Assembly (NCBI RefSeq): GCF_024753215.1
Contig: NZ_JANUGV010000007.1
Coordinates: 186,001 to 250,000 of the forward strand
DNA: 64,000 bases
Direction of reading: 5' to 3'
Source of the DNA: Massilia solisilvae
Lineage (GTDB): Bacteria; Pseudomonadota; Gammaproteobacteria; Burkholderiales; Burkholderiaceae_D
Below, one piece after another: positions 34,897-44,552 of this stretch (position 1 is the stretch's first letter; every line of letters begins with the position of its first letter). Both the position numbers and the translations under genes were made by a program. The notes below the pieces were generated by a model. It ran no database searches. It was not told where the DNA came from and saw nothing but the letters and a program-made list of their open reading frames with translations.

Positions 34897-36668
34897 GGCG
34901 CAGCGCGAACACCGGCAGCGCGCGGGTTGCCGCATCCAAGGGCGTCGCCTTCTCGACCAGCCCGGTGCTGGCGGTGCGCGTGCCGGACTGGCGCTCGCGC
35001 CTGGTGCTGTTCATCCTGTTCGCAGCCTTCCTTGCGCTGGGCGCGCGCGCCCTGTGGCTGCAGGCCATGTCCACCAAGTTCCTGCAAAAGCAGGGCGCCA
35101 GCCGCTACGAACGCACGCTCGAACTGCCGGCCATCCGCGGCAAGATCTTCGACCGCAATGGCCAGGTGCTGGGCTCGTCGCTCCCGGTCAAGGCGGTGTG
35201 GGCGATCCCCGAAGACGTGCTGGCCGCGCCGCCGGAAAAGCTGCGCGAGCTGGCGCGCCTGCTCGAGATGACCGAGCCTGAGCTGCGCAAGAAGCTCGAC
35301 TCGGACCGCACCTTCGTGTACCTGAAGCGCCAGGTCGAGATGGACGTGGTCGAAAAAATCGAGAAGCTCAAGATCGACGGCATCGACACCCGCAAGGAAT
35401 ACAAGCGCTTCTACCCGCAGGGCGAGGTGATGGCGCACCTGGTGGGCTTCACCAACGTCGAGGACGTGGGCCAGGAAGCATTCGAGCTGTCGCAGCAGAA
35501 GACGCTGGTGGGCATGACCGGCAGCCGCCGCGTGATCAAGGACCGTCTCGGCCACATCGTCGAGGACGTGGGCATGTCGCGCGAGCCGCACGACGGCCGC
35601 GACCTCACGCTGTCGGTGGACAGCAAGCTGCAGTACATCGCCTTCACCAGCATCAAGAACGCGGTGGACAAATTCCACGCCAAGGCTGGCGCGGCGGTGG
35701 TGCTCGACGTGCACACCGGCGAAGTGCTGGCGCTGGCTAACTGGCCGAGCTACAACCCGAACGACCGCCGCAACCTGACCGGCGAGCAGCTGCGCAACCG
35801 CGTCATCACCGACACCTTTGAGCCCGGCTCCACGCTCAAGCCGTTCACCGTGGCGCTGGCGCTGGACAAGGGCCGCGTCACGCCGGACACCCTGTTCGAC
35901 ACCGGCAACGGCCGCATGCAGATCGGGCCCAACGTCGTGCGCGACACCCACCCGCACGGCGTGATCAACGTCAGCCAGATCATCCAGAAGTCGTCCAACA
36001 TCGGCGTGTCCAAGATTGCCCTGGCGACCCCGCCGCAGGAGATGTGGGAGCTGTTCACCAAGCTCGGCTTCGGCCAGGCGCCGCGTTTCGGCTTCCCCGG
36101 CGCGGTGGCCGGCCGCGTGCGTCCCTACAAATCGTGGCGCCCGATCGAGCAGGCCAACATGGCTTTCGGCCAGGGCATCTCGGTGTCGCTGCTGCAGCTG
36201 GCGCGCTCGTACATGATCTTTGCGCGCAACGGCGACATCATCCCGCTGTCGTTCCAGAAGGTGACCGAGCAGCCGGTCGGCCAGCAGGTCATCTCGGCCA
36301 AAACCGCGGCGCAGATGCGCACCATGCTCGAGACCGTGGTGCAGCCGGGCGGCACCGCGGTGCAGGCGCAGGTGCCGGGCTATCGCGTGGGCGGCAAGAC
36401 CGGCACCGCGCAAAAGGTGGTGGACGGCCGCTACTCGCAGACCCGCTACGACGGCGTGTTCGCCGGCATTGCCCCCTTGTCGAACCCGCGCTTCGTCATC
36501 GCCGTGATGATCAGCGACCCGGCGGGCGCGATCCACACCGGCGGCGGCGTGGCCGCGCCGACCTTCGCCGCGCTGGCCGCCAACGCCCTGCGCGCCGAGA
36601 ACGTGGCGCCCGATTCGAGCGTGACCGACATCATCATCCCCGAACACCCCCTCGAGGAGGAAAACTGA
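34893..36668 (+). CDS. ftsI: Septal peptidoglycan transpeptidase FtsI (PBP3)
   Basis: A 591-residue class B penicillin-binding protein. An N-terminal membrane anchor (LVLFILFAAFLALGARAL, about 37-54), the pedestal domain, and the transpeptidase domain with SxxK at Ser313-Thr-Leu-Lys316, SSN at 367-369 and KTGT at 502-505, all in order. It cross-links peptidoglycan at the septum together with FtsW. The end overlaps murE by one base. Confidence 0.97.
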   Translation: MRRSANTGSARVAASKGVAFSTSPVLAVRVPDWRSRLVLFILFAAFLALGARALWLQAMSTKFLQKQGASRYERTLELPAIRGKIFDRNGQVLGSSLPVKAVWAIPEDVLAAPPEKLRELARLLEMTEPELRKKLDSDRTFVYLKRQVEMDVVEKIEKLKIDGIDTRKEYKRFYPQGEVMAHLVGFTNVEDVGQEAFELSQQKTLVGMTGSRRVIKDRLGHIVEDVGMSREPHDGRDLTLSVDSKLQYIAFTSIKNAVDKFHAKAGAAVVLDVHTGEVLALANWPSYNPNDRRNLTGEQLRNRVITDTFEPGSTLKPFTVALALDKGRVTPDTLFDTGNGRMQIGPNVVRDTHPHGVINVSQIIQKSSNIGVSKIALATPPQEMWELFTKLGFGQAPRFGFPGAVAGRVRPYKSWRPIEQANMAFGQGISVSLLQLARSYMIFARNGDIIPLSFQKVTEQPVGQQVISAKTAAQMRTMLETVVQPGGTAVQAQVPGYRVGGKTGTAQKVVDGRYSQTRYDGVFAGIAPLSNPRFVIAVMISDPAGAIHTGGGVAAPTFAALAANALRAENVAPDSSVTDIIIPEHPLEEEN

Positions 36669-38203
36669 TGGGCGCCAGCCTTACCGACATCTGCCAGTGG
36701 ATCCGCGCCAGCGCGCCGCAGGGCCGGCTGGTGTCCGATTCGCGCCTCGTACGCGCGGGCGACGTGTTCTTCGCCTGGCCGGGTGAAGCCGGCGATGGCC
36801 GCCGATACATCGCGCAGGCGGTGGAAAACGGCGCCGCCGCCGTCGTGTTCGAAGAGCGCGGCTTTGCCTGGGACGACTCGCTCGCCGTGCCGCACCTGGC
36901 GGTGGCCGACCTGAAGCAGAACGCGGGCCCGATCGCGCACGCGTGCCTGGGCCATCCGGATGCGGGCATGTTCACCGTGGGCGTGACCGGCACCAACGGC
37001 AAAACCTCGTGCGCGGTCTGGCTCGGCCAGGCCTTCGCGCGGCTGGGCGAGACCGCATCGGTGATCGGCACGCTGGGCGTGGGCATGTTCAAGGGACGCG
37101 CCGAGCCACAGTTCGACCCGACCGGCTTTACCACGCCCGATCCGGTACTGTTGGCCCGCAAGCTGCTTGAAGTGCGCGATGCGGGCGCCACCGTGCTTGC
37201 GATCGAGGTATCCTCCATCGGTTTGGACCAGCAGCGCGCGGCGGGCATGCATTTCGACGTGGCGATTTTTACCAATCTCACACGCGACCACCTCGACTAC
37301 CACGGCGACATGGAAAGCTATGAAGCGGCCAAGCTCAAGCTGTTCGAGTGGCCGGGCTTGAAGGCGGCCGTGGTCAACCTGGACGACCCCGCCGGCCGGC
37401 GCATCGTGGCGCACCTGCGCGAGCACTTCGCGCAGCTGCCGGTCACCGGCTACACGCTGCGCGGCAAGGCAGAGCAGCCGGCCATCGAGGGCGTGGCTAT
37501 CCTGCGCGCGTCGAACCTGAAGAGCCGCAACGCCGGCACCGAATTCCATCTCGATTCGCCATTCGGCGGCGCCAACGTCAAGACCCAGCTGGTGGGCCAC
37601 TTCAACGTCAGCAATGCGCTGGCCGTGATGGGCGCGCTGCTGGCCAAGGGCACGCCGCTCAAGGCCGCGGTGGACGCGATCGAGTCGCTGGCGCCGGCCC
37701 CGGGCCGCATGCAGCAGGTGGGCGGGCAGGATGCGCCGATGATCGTGATCGATTACGCGCACACGCCCGACGCGCTGGAAAAAACGCTGGAGGCGCTGCG
37801 CCAGGTCGCAATCGAGCGCGGCGGCCAGCTGTGGTGCGTGTTCGGCTGCGGCGGCGACCGCGACCCGGGCAAGCGCCCGCAGATGGGCGCGATCGCCCAA
37901 AGCGCCGACCACGTGCTCGTCACCAGCGACAACCCGCGCAGCGAGGAGCCGGGCGCGATCATCGCGCAGATCGTGGCGGGCATGAACCCGGACCACCCGA
38001 GCTCGCGTTACCAGGCCATCGAGGACCGCGCCGCCGCGATCCTGCTGGCCGTGAAGCAGGCCGGCAAGCAGGACGTGATCCTGGTGGCCGGCAAGGGCCA
38101 CGAGCCCTACCAGGAAATCAAGGGCCGGAAGATGCCGTTTTCCGACGCCGAACACGCCGTGCTGGCCCTGACCGCACGCGTTACGATGTTAAGGACCAAT
38201 TGA
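36668..38203 (+). CDS. murE: UDP-MurNAc-L-Ala-D-Glu:meso-diaminopimelate ligase
   Basis: A 511-residue ATP-dependent ligase that adds meso-diaminopimelate to the peptidoglycan stem peptide. The P-loop VTGTNGKTS, the ITNLTRDHLDYHGD region and the DNPR motif (VTSDNPRSEEP) are present; DNPR marks specificity for meso-A2pm rather than lysine. The ATG at 36668 is coupled to ftsI; an open frame continues upstream but overlaps ftsI and has no family similarity. Confidence 0.96.
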   Translation: MGASLTDICQWIRASAPQGRLVSDSRLVRAGDVFFAWPGEAGDGRRYIAQAVENGAAAVVFEERGFAWDDSLAVPHLAVADLKQNAGPIAHACLGHPDAGMFTVGVTGTNGKTSCAVWLGQAFARLGETASVIGTLGVGMFKGRAEPQFDPTGFTTPDPVLLARKLLEVRDAGATVLAIEVSSIGLDQQRAAGMHFDVAIFTNLTRDHLDYHGDMESYEAAKLKLFEWPGLKAAVVNLDDPAGRRIVAHLREHFAQLPVTGYTLRGKAEQPAIEGVAILRASNLKSRNAGTEFHLDSPFGGANVKTQLVGHFNVSNALAVMGALLAKGTPLKAAVDAIESLAPAPGRMQQVGGQDAPMIVIDYAHTPDALEKTLEALRQVAIERGGQLWCVFGCGGDRDPGKRPQMGAIAQSADHVLVTSDNPRSEEPGAIIAQIVAGMNPDHPSSRYQAIEDRAAAILLAVKQAGKQDVILVAGKGHEPYQEIKGRKMPFSDAEHAVLALTARVTMLRTN

Positions 38204-38204
38204 T

Positions 38205-39584
38205 ATGCGCGGATCGCTGGCACTCATGATTCCGTCCATCGCAGGCGCGCGCATGACGCAGAACGCCTCGTTCGATGGCGTGTCGACCGACAGCCGCAAT
38301 GTGCAGGTCGGGCAGCTGTTCGTCGCGCTGCGCGGCGAGAACTTCGACGGCCACGACTTCCTGGCCCAGGTGGCAGGCAAGGGTGTGGCGGCGGTCGTCG
38401 TCGAAAAACTGCCGGATGGCTTCACGCTGCCGGCCATCGTGGTGCCCAATACGCTCACCGCGCTGGGCCAGATCGCCAACTGGTGGCGCAGCAAATTCGA
38501 CATTCCGGTCATCGGGGTCACCGGCAGCAACGGCAAGACCACGGTCAAGGAGATGATCGCATCGATCCTGGCGGCCGCGTTCGGCGAAGCGCAGCGCCTG
38601 GCCACGCAGGGCAACCTGAATAACGAGATCGGCCTGCCGCTCACGCTCATGCGCCTGGAAGCGACGCACCGCGCCGCCGTGGTCGAGATGGGCATGAACC
38701 ACCCGGGCGAAATCGGCCGCCTGGCCGCCATCGCCGCCCCGACCATTGGCATGGTCAACAACGCGCAGCGCGAACACCAGGAGTTCATGCACACCGTGGA
38801 AGCGGTGGCGCGCGAAAACGGATCGGTGTTCGCATCGCTGCCCAAGGATGGCGTGGCGGTGTTCCCCGGCGACGACACCTATACCGCCTTGTGGCAGGAG
38901 CTGGCGCAAAGCCGCGGCGAGCGCCGCACCGTCACCTTTGGCCTGGATGGCGCGTGCGACGTGCACGCCAGCTACACACCCACGGGCTTTGGCAGCGAAC
39001 TCACGGTCGGCATGATCGACGCGCAGTTCACCGTCAAACTGGCGGCGGCGGGGGAGCACAACGTGCGCAATGCGCTGGCCGCGATCGCCTGCGCGCTTGC
39101 CGCCGGCATCGAGCAGGACGCGATCGTGCGTGGGCTGGAGAGCTTTGCGCCGGTCGGCGGGCGCCAGCAGCGCAAGCAGGCCGCGAACGGCGCGACCGTG
39201 ATCGACGACAGCTACAACGCCAACCCGGATTCGGTGCGCGCCGCGATCGACGTGCTCGCGCAAGCGCCGTCGCCGCGCATCCTGGTGCTGGGCGACATGG
39301 GCGAAGTCGGCACGCAGGGGCAGCAGTTTCACGAAGAGATCGGTGCTTACGCCAACAGCCGCGGCATCGACAATGTGCTCGTCACCGGGGACCTGACCCG
39401 TCACATGGTCGGCTCGGGCGCGCGGCACTTCGAGCAGTTCGACGAATTATTGGCAGCACTGGATACACAACTGGGCAGCGAATCAACCGCGACTGTGCTG
39501 GTGAAGGGCTCGCGCTTCATGAAGATGGAGCGCGTGGTCCAGCACCTCGTCGGATCACAAAACACAGGGAAGGAAGCCCACTGA
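38205..39584 (+). CDS. murF: UDP-MurNAc-tripeptide:D-Ala-D-Ala ligase
   Basis: A 459-residue Mur ligase that adds D-Ala-D-Ala to the UDP-MurNAc tripeptide. The P-loop is VTGSNGKTTVKEMIA, GNLNNEIGLPLTL and VDDSYNANPDS-type (VIDDSYNANPDSVRAAID) motifs identify MurF. It follows murE after one base and is followed by mraY after one base. Confidence 0.96.
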   Translation: MRGSLALMIPSIAGARMTQNASFDGVSTDSRNVQVGQLFVALRGENFDGHDFLAQVAGKGVAAVVVEKLPDGFTLPAIVVPNTLTALGQIANWWRSKFDIPVIGVTGSNGKTTVKEMIASILAAAFGEAQRLATQGNLNNEIGLPLTLMRLEATHRAAVVEMGMNHPGEIGRLAAIAAPTIGMVNNAQREHQEFMHTVEAVARENGSVFASLPKDGVAVFPGDDTYTALWQELAQSRGERRTVTFGLDGACDVHASYTPTGFGSELTVGMIDAQFTVKLAAAGEHNVRNALAAIACALAAGIEQDAIVRGLESFAPVGGRQQRKQAANGATVIDDSYNANPDSVRAAIDVLAQAPSPRILVLGDMGEVGTQGQQFHEEIGAYANSRGIDNVLVTGDLTRHMVGSGARHFEQFDELLAALDTQLGSESTATVLVKGSRFMKMERVVQHLVGSQNTGKEAH

Positions 39585-39585
39585 C

Positions 39586-40755
39586 ATGCTGCTTTGGCTG
39601 GCACAATACTTTCAGCAGGATTTTAGCTTCCTGCGCGTTTTTAACTACATCACTTTCCGTGCGGTGTTCGCCACCATCACGGCGATCACGCTCGGCCTGG
39701 GCTTTGGCCCGGCGGTGATCCGCAAGCTGACCGCGATGAAGGTCGGCCAGGCAGTGCGTACCTACGGCCCGCAAACCCACCTGCAAAAGCACGGCACCCC
39801 GACCATGGGCGGCGTGCTGATCCTCATTTCGATCGGCATTTCGACCCTGCTGTGGTGCGACCTGTCCAACCGCCTGATCTGGCCGGTGTTCGTCGTCACG
39901 CTCGGCTTTGGCGCGGTCGGCTGGGTGGACGACTACCGCAAGGTGGTCTACAAGGACCCCGAGGGCATGCGTTCGGGCGAGAAGTACTTCTGGATGTCCC
40001 TGATCGGCATCACCTCGGCGCTGTACCTGGCGTTTTCGGTGTCGGCGGCGACCCCGTGGCAGGTGTGGGAGCTGTTCTTCGCCTGGGTGCAGTCGGGCTT
40101 CTCGATGGACCTGCCGCCCAAGGCCGACCTGATCGTCCCGTTCTTCAAGACCATCAGCTATCCGCTGGGCGTGTGGGGCTTCATCGCGCTGACCTACTGC
40201 GTGATCGTGGGCGCGTCGAACGCGGTCAACTTCACCGATGGCCTGGATGGCCTGGCCATCATGCCGACCGTGATGGTGGGCGGCGCGCTGGGCCTGTTCG
40301 CCTACCTGACCGGCAGCGTCACCTATTCCAAATACCTGTTCATCCCGCACATTCCGGGCGCCGGCGAGCTGCTGGTGTTCTGCGGCGCGATGGCGGGCGC
40401 GGGCCTGGCCTTCCTCTGGTATAACGCGCACCCCGCGCAGATGTTCATGGGCGACGTCGGCGCGCTGGCGCTGGGCGGCGCGCTCGGCACCATCGCGGTC
40501 ATCGTGCGCCAGGAGATCGTCCTGTTCATCATGGGCGGCATCTTCGTGGCCGAGACGCTGTCGGTGATCATCCAGGTCGGCTGGTTCAAGTACACGAAAA
40601 AGCGTTACGGGCAGGGGCGCCGCGTGTTCCTGATGGCGCCGCTGCACCACCACTTCGAACAGAAGGGCTGGAAGGAAACGAAGGTCGTGGTCCGCTTCTG
40701 GATCGTGACCATGATGCTGGTACTGGTTGGTTTGTCGACCCTGAAACTGCGCTGA
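39586..40755 (+). CDS. mraY: Phospho-MurNAc-pentapeptide translocase
   Basis: A 389-residue polytopic enzyme that moves phospho-MurNAc-pentapeptide onto undecaprenyl phosphate, making lipid I. Ten membrane segments are expected; conserved cytoplasmic loops are HGTPTMGGVLIL, GWVDDYRKV, NFTDGLDGLA and APLHHHFEQKGW. The aspartates of WVDDY and TDGLDG and the HHH triplet are catalytically important in the family. Confidence 0.97.
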   Translation: MLLWLAQYFQQDFSFLRVFNYITFRAVFATITAITLGLGFGPAVIRKLTAMKVGQAVRTYGPQTHLQKHGTPTMGGVLILISIGISTLLWCDLSNRLIWPVFVVTLGFGAVGWVDDYRKVVYKDPEGMRSGEKYFWMSLIGITSALYLAFSVSAATPWQVWELFFAWVQSGFSMDLPPKADLIVPFFKTISYPLGVWGFIALTYCVIVGASNAVNFTDGLDGLAIMPTVMVGGALGLFAYLTGSVTYSKYLFIPHIPGAGELLVFCGAMAGAGLAFLWYNAHPAQMFMGDVGALALGGALGTIAVIVRQEIVLFIMGGIFVAETLSVIIQVGWFKYTKKRYGQGRRVFLMAPLHHHFEQKGWKETKVVVRFWIVTMMLVLVGLSTLKLR

Positions 40756-40756
40756 C

Positions 40757-42256
40757 ATGAACTATCAAGGCAAATTCGCACTGGTGCTGGGGCTCGGGGA
40801 ATCCGGGCTCGCGATGGCGCAATGGCTGGCCCGTTGCGGCGCGCGCCTGCGCGTGGCCGACACCCGCACCGCGCCGGACCGCCTGCCCACCTTGCGCGCA
40901 ATCGCGGCCGACGCCGAATTCGTGGGCGGTCCGCTGGAGGCCAGCCTGCTCGACGGCGTGGACTTTGTCGCCGTCAGCCCGGGCCTGGGCCCGAACCGCG
41001 AGCTGGCAGCGATCGCGCCGGCAGCGGCCGAACGCGGCATTCCGCTGTGGGGCGAGATCGAACTGTTCGCGCAGGCGCTGGCCGCGCTGAAAGAAGAGCG
41101 CGGCTATGCGCCCAGGGTCATCGCCATCACCGGCACCAACGGCAAGACCACAGTCACCAGCCTGACCGGCCTGTTGTGCCGCCGCGCCGGCCTGACCACC
41201 AGGGTGGCCGGCAACATCAGCCCGGCCGCGCTGGACGTGCTGCGCGAGGCGCTGAACCTGGACGAGCTGCCGCAGGCATGGGTGCTGGAGCTGTCGAGCT
41301 TCCAGCTGCACACCACCTATAGCCTTGACGCCGATGCCGCCACCGTGCTCAACGTGACCCAGGACCACCTGGACTGGCACGGCAGCATGGCGGCCTATGC
41401 GGCAGACAAGGCGCGTATCTTTGGCGAGCACACCGTGCGCGTGCTCAACCGCGACGACGCGACCGTGATGCGCATGACCGCGCCGGATGCGAAGGTCGTC
41501 ACCTTCGGCCTGAACGAGCCCGATGCGGCCGACAGCTCTGGCCTGGTCAACGAGCGCGGCGTGCTGTGGCTGTCCTCCGGTGTCGCATCGAGCGACGAGC
41601 CCGAGAAAAAGCGCAAGAAAAACGAGCCGGCCCCGCCGGTGGAGTTCACCATCAGCCGCCTGATGCCGGCCGACGCGCTGCGCATTCGCGGCCTGCACAA
41701 CGCCTCCAACGCGCTGGCCGCGCTGGCGCTGTGCCGCTCGGTCGGCCTGCCGCTGGCGCCGCTGTTGCACGGCCTGCGCGAGTACGCGGGCGAGCCGCAC
41801 CGCGTCGAGCTGGTCGCGTCGATCGACGGCGTGGACTACTACGACGACAGCAAGGGCACCAACGTGGGCGCCACCGTGGCCGCGCTGCAGGGCCTGGGCA
41901 AGGCTTTCACCAGCGAAGGCCAGCAGATCGTGCTGATCGCCGGCGGCGACGGCAAGGGCCAGGACTTCTCGCCGCTGGCCGAGCCGTGCTCGCGCTACGT
42001 GCGCGCGGTGCTGCTGATCGGCCGTGACGCGCCGGCTGTGCGCGAGGGAATCGAGCCGTCCGGCGTGCCGATGTTCGACCTGCCGGGCCTGGCCGAAGCA
42101 GTGCGCCGCGCCAGCGGCCTGGCCAAGCCGGGCGACGCGGTGCTGCTGTCGCCGGCCTGCGCCAGCCTGGACATGTTCACCAACTACGCACACCGCGCGC
42201 AGGTGTTCGTCGAAGCCGTGCGCGAGCTCGCGCTGGAGAAGGGGCAGGACATCTGA
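40757..42256 (+). CDS. murD: UDP-MurNAc-L-alanine:D-glutamate ligase
   Basis: A 499-residue Mur ligase adding D-glutamate. P-loop ITGTNGKTTVTSLTG, ELSSFQL and NVTQDHLDWHG motifs are intact. It is about 60 residues longer than E. coli MurD; an extra lysine- and proline-rich segment around residues 272-297 (SDEPEKKRKKNEPAPP) accounts for part of this and probably forms a surface loop. The stop overlaps ftsW by one base. Confidence 0.96.
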   Translation: MNYQGKFALVLGLGESGLAMAQWLARCGARLRVADTRTAPDRLPTLRAIAADAEFVGGPLEASLLDGVDFVAVSPGLGPNRELAAIAPAAAERGIPLWGEIELFAQALAALKEERGYAPRVIAITGTNGKTTVTSLTGLLCRRAGLTTRVAGNISPAALDVLREALNLDELPQAWVLELSSFQLHTTYSLDADAATVLNVTQDHLDWHGSMAAYAADKARIFGEHTVRVLNRDDATVMRMTAPDAKVVTFGLNEPDAADSSGLVNERGVLWLSSGVASSDEPEKKRKKNEPAPPVEFTISRLMPADALRIRGLHNASNALAALALCRSVGLPLAPLLHGLREYAGEPHRVELVASIDGVDYYDDSKGTNVGATVAALQGLGKAFTSEGQQIVLIAGGDGKGQDFSPLAEPCSRYVRAVLLIGRDAPAVREGIEPSGVPMFDLPGLAEAVRRASGLAKPGDAVLLSPACASLDMFTNYAHRAQVFVEAVRELALEKGQDI

Positions 42257-43476
42257 TGGCCTTCCAGATCCCCTTCAGTTTCGGCGGCGGTTCCAGCGAC
42301 GCGGTCGCGGCGGCGAGCGCCGCCCGTCCATCGCGCATGATGGAGTACGACCAGCTGCTGGTCTGGGTCACGGTGATCCTGATGCTGTTCGGGATGGTGA
42401 TGGTGTATTCGGCCTCGATCGCGCTGCCGGATTCGCCCAAGTTCTCCTACCTTGGCAACAAGACCAGCTACTTCCTGGTCCGCCAGGCCCTGTTCATCGG
42501 CATTTCGCTGCTGGCCGGCCTGCTCGTGTTCCGCATCCCGATCGCCACCTGGCAGCGCCTGGCGCCGCTGATGTTCGTCGCCACGCTGCTGCTGCTGGTG
42601 GTAGTGCTGGTGCCGGGCGTCGGCGTCTCGGTCAACGGCTCGCGCCGCTGGCTCTCGCTCAAGGTGTTCAACCTGCAGCCGTCCGAAATCATGAAGATCG
42701 TCGCCGTGCTGTACGCGGCCGACTTCACGGTGCGCAAGCAGCAGTACATGCACAAGCTGACCAAGGGCTTCATGCCGATGGCGGTGGCCATGGGCGTGGT
42801 GGGCATGCTGCTCCTGCTCGAGCCAGACCTGGGCGCATTCGGCGTCATCGTCTGCATCTCGATGGGCATCCTGTTTCTGGGCGGCTTCAACATGGTCTGG
42901 TTCGGCGGCATCGGCGCGATCCTGGTGCTGGTGTTCACCTCGATCATCGCGCTCTCGCCGTTCCGCCGCGCCCGCATGTTCGCCTACCTCGACCCCTGGC
43001 AGGAAGGGAACGCGCTCGACAAGGCCTACCAGCTGACCCACTCGCTGATCGCCTTCGGCCGCGGCGAGATCTTCGGCGTCGGCCTTGGCAACAGCGTGGA
43101 AAAGCTGCATTACCTGCCCGAAGCGCACACCGACTTCCTGATGGCCGTGATCGGCGAGGAGCTTGGATTGGTTGGCGTGCTGGTCGTCGTCGGCCTGTTC
43201 TACTGGCTGGTCAAGCGCGCCTTCGACATCGGCCGCCAGGCCATTGCCCTGGACCAGACCTTCGCCGGCCTGGCCGCTAAAGGCATCGGCATCTGGATCG
43301 GCGTGCAAACCTTCATCAACATGGGCGTGAACCTGGGCCTGCTCCCGACCAAGGGCCTGACCCTGCCGCTGATGAGCTACGGCGGCTCGGGCGTGCTGTT
43401 CAACTGCGTGGGCCTGGCCATTTTGCTGCGCATCGACTACGAAAATCGCGTGCGCATGCGGGGAGGCCGCCAATGA
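42256..43476 (+). CDS. ftsW: Septal peptidoglycan polymerase FtsW (SEDS family)
   Basis: A 406-residue SEDS glycosyltransferase with about ten membrane helices. Family regions are VNGSRRWLSLKVFNLQPSEI, LLLEPDLGAF, LGNSVEKLHYLPEAHTDFLM and LPLMSYGGSGVLF. It polymerises glycan strands with FtsI at the septum. Its ATG overlaps the murD stop and its end overlaps murG by 4 bp. Confidence 0.96.
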   Translation: MAFQIPFSFGGGSSDAVAAASAARPSRMMEYDQLLVWVTVILMLFGMVMVYSASIALPDSPKFSYLGNKTSYFLVRQALFIGISLLAGLLVFRIPIATWQRLAPLMFVATLLLLVVVLVPGVGVSVNGSRRWLSLKVFNLQPSEIMKIVAVLYAADFTVRKQQYMHKLTKGFMPMAVAMGVVGMLLLLEPDLGAFGVIVCISMGILFLGGFNMVWFGGIGAILVLVFTSIIALSPFRRARMFAYLDPWQEGNALDKAYQLTHSLIAFGRGEIFGVGLGNSVEKLHYLPEAHTDFLMAVIGEELGLVGVLVVVGLFYWLVKRAFDIGRQAIALDQTFAGLAAKGIGIWIGVQTFINMGVNLGLLPTKGLTLPLMSYGGSGVLFNCVGLAILLRIDYENRVRMRGGRQ

Positions 43477-44552
43477 AGCGCCTGATGATCATGGCAGCCG
43501 GCACGGGCGGGCACATCTTCCCCGGCATCGCGATCGCGCAGACGATGCGCGAGCGCGGCTGGGAAGTGAGCTGGCTCGGCACCGCGCACGGCATGGAGCG
43601 CGACATCGTGCCGCGCCACGGCATCGAGATGGACGTGATCGACTTTGCCGGCATGCGCGGCAAGGGCATTGGCCACACCATCACCGGCGCGTTCAAGATG
43701 GCGGCCAGCTTCGGCGCGGTGCTCAAGTACCTGGGCCGCCGCAAGCCCGACGTGGTGCTGGGCATGGGCGGCTATGTCTGCGTCCCCGGCGGCATGATGG
43801 CGCGCCTGAAGGGCATTCCGCTCGCGCTGGTCAACGCCGACGCTGCGCTGCTGTTGTCGAACAAGACGCTCGCGCCGATGGCGCAAAAGGTGATGTTCGG
43901 TTTCCCGGCCGATTTCGGCGCCGCCGCCGGCAAGGCGGTCGTCACTGGCAACCCGGTGCGCAAGGAGATCCTCGAGATGCCGGCGCCGGCGCGCCGCTTC
44001 GCCAACCGCACCGGCCCGCTCAACGTGCTGGTGGTGGGCGGCAGCCTGGGCGCCAAGGTGCTCAACGACGCCGTGCCCGCCGCGCTGGCGATGATCCCGG
44101 AAGGCGCGCGTCCCGTGGTGACGCACCAGTCGGGCAAGAAGAACATCGACGCGCTGCGCGCGGCGTACGCCCAGGCGGGCGTGAAGGCCACCGTGCTCGA
44201 CTTCATCGACGACATGGCGGCCGAATATGCCAATGCCGACCTGGTGATCTGCCGCGCCGGCGCGATCACCGTGTCGGAGCTGACGGCGGCAGGCGTGGCC
44301 AGCGTGCTGGTGCCGCTGATGGTGAGCACCACCAGCCACCAGCGCGACAACGCGATTTGGATGGAAAAGCAGAAGGCGTCAGTGCACCTGCCGCAGGCAG
44401 AACTGAACGCAGCGCGGCTGGCGCAGCTGCTGCAACAAACTTCGCGCGACGATTGCCTGCGCATGGCGGAAGCCGCGCAGGCAGTGGGTCAGCGCAACGC
44501 CAACGAGGCAATCGCTGGCGTACTCGAACAACTGGCGGGGCAGGGCGGATGA
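43473..44552 (+). CDS. murG: Lipid II synthase MurG
   Basis: A 359-residue peripheral membrane glycosyltransferase that adds GlcNAc to lipid I. The N-terminal GTGGHIFPGIAIA motif, LGMGGYVCVPG, VVGGSLGA and the donor-binding ICRAGAITVSEL motif are present. Couples to ftsW and murC by 4-bp overlaps. Confidence 0.97.
   Translation: MKRLMIMAAGTGGHIFPGIAIAQTMRERGWEVSWLGTAHGMERDIVPRHGIEMDVIDFAGMRGKGIGHTITGAFKMAASFGAVLKYLGRRKPDVVLGMGGYVCVPGGMMARLKGIPLALVNADAALLLSNKTLAPMAQKVMFGFPADFGAAAGKAVVTGNPVRKEILEMPAPARRFANRTGPLNVLVVGGSLGAKVLNDAVPAALAMIPEGARPVVTHQSGKKNIDALRAAYAQAGVKATVLDFIDDMAAEYANADLVICRAGAITVSELTAAGVASVLVPLMVSTTSHQRDNAIWMEKQKASVHLPQAELNAARLAQLLQQTSRDDCLRMAEAAQAVGQRNANEAIAGVLEQLAGQGG

Noticed and set aside
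34698..36647. A 649-residue minus-strand open frame over ftsL-ftsI
   Set aside because: Antisense to strongly conserved ftsI; low-complexity His/Arg-rich translation.
36044..36667. Long upstream extension of murE
   Set aside because: It lies over ftsI in another frame and has no Mur ligase similarity; ATG at 36668 gives the normal length.
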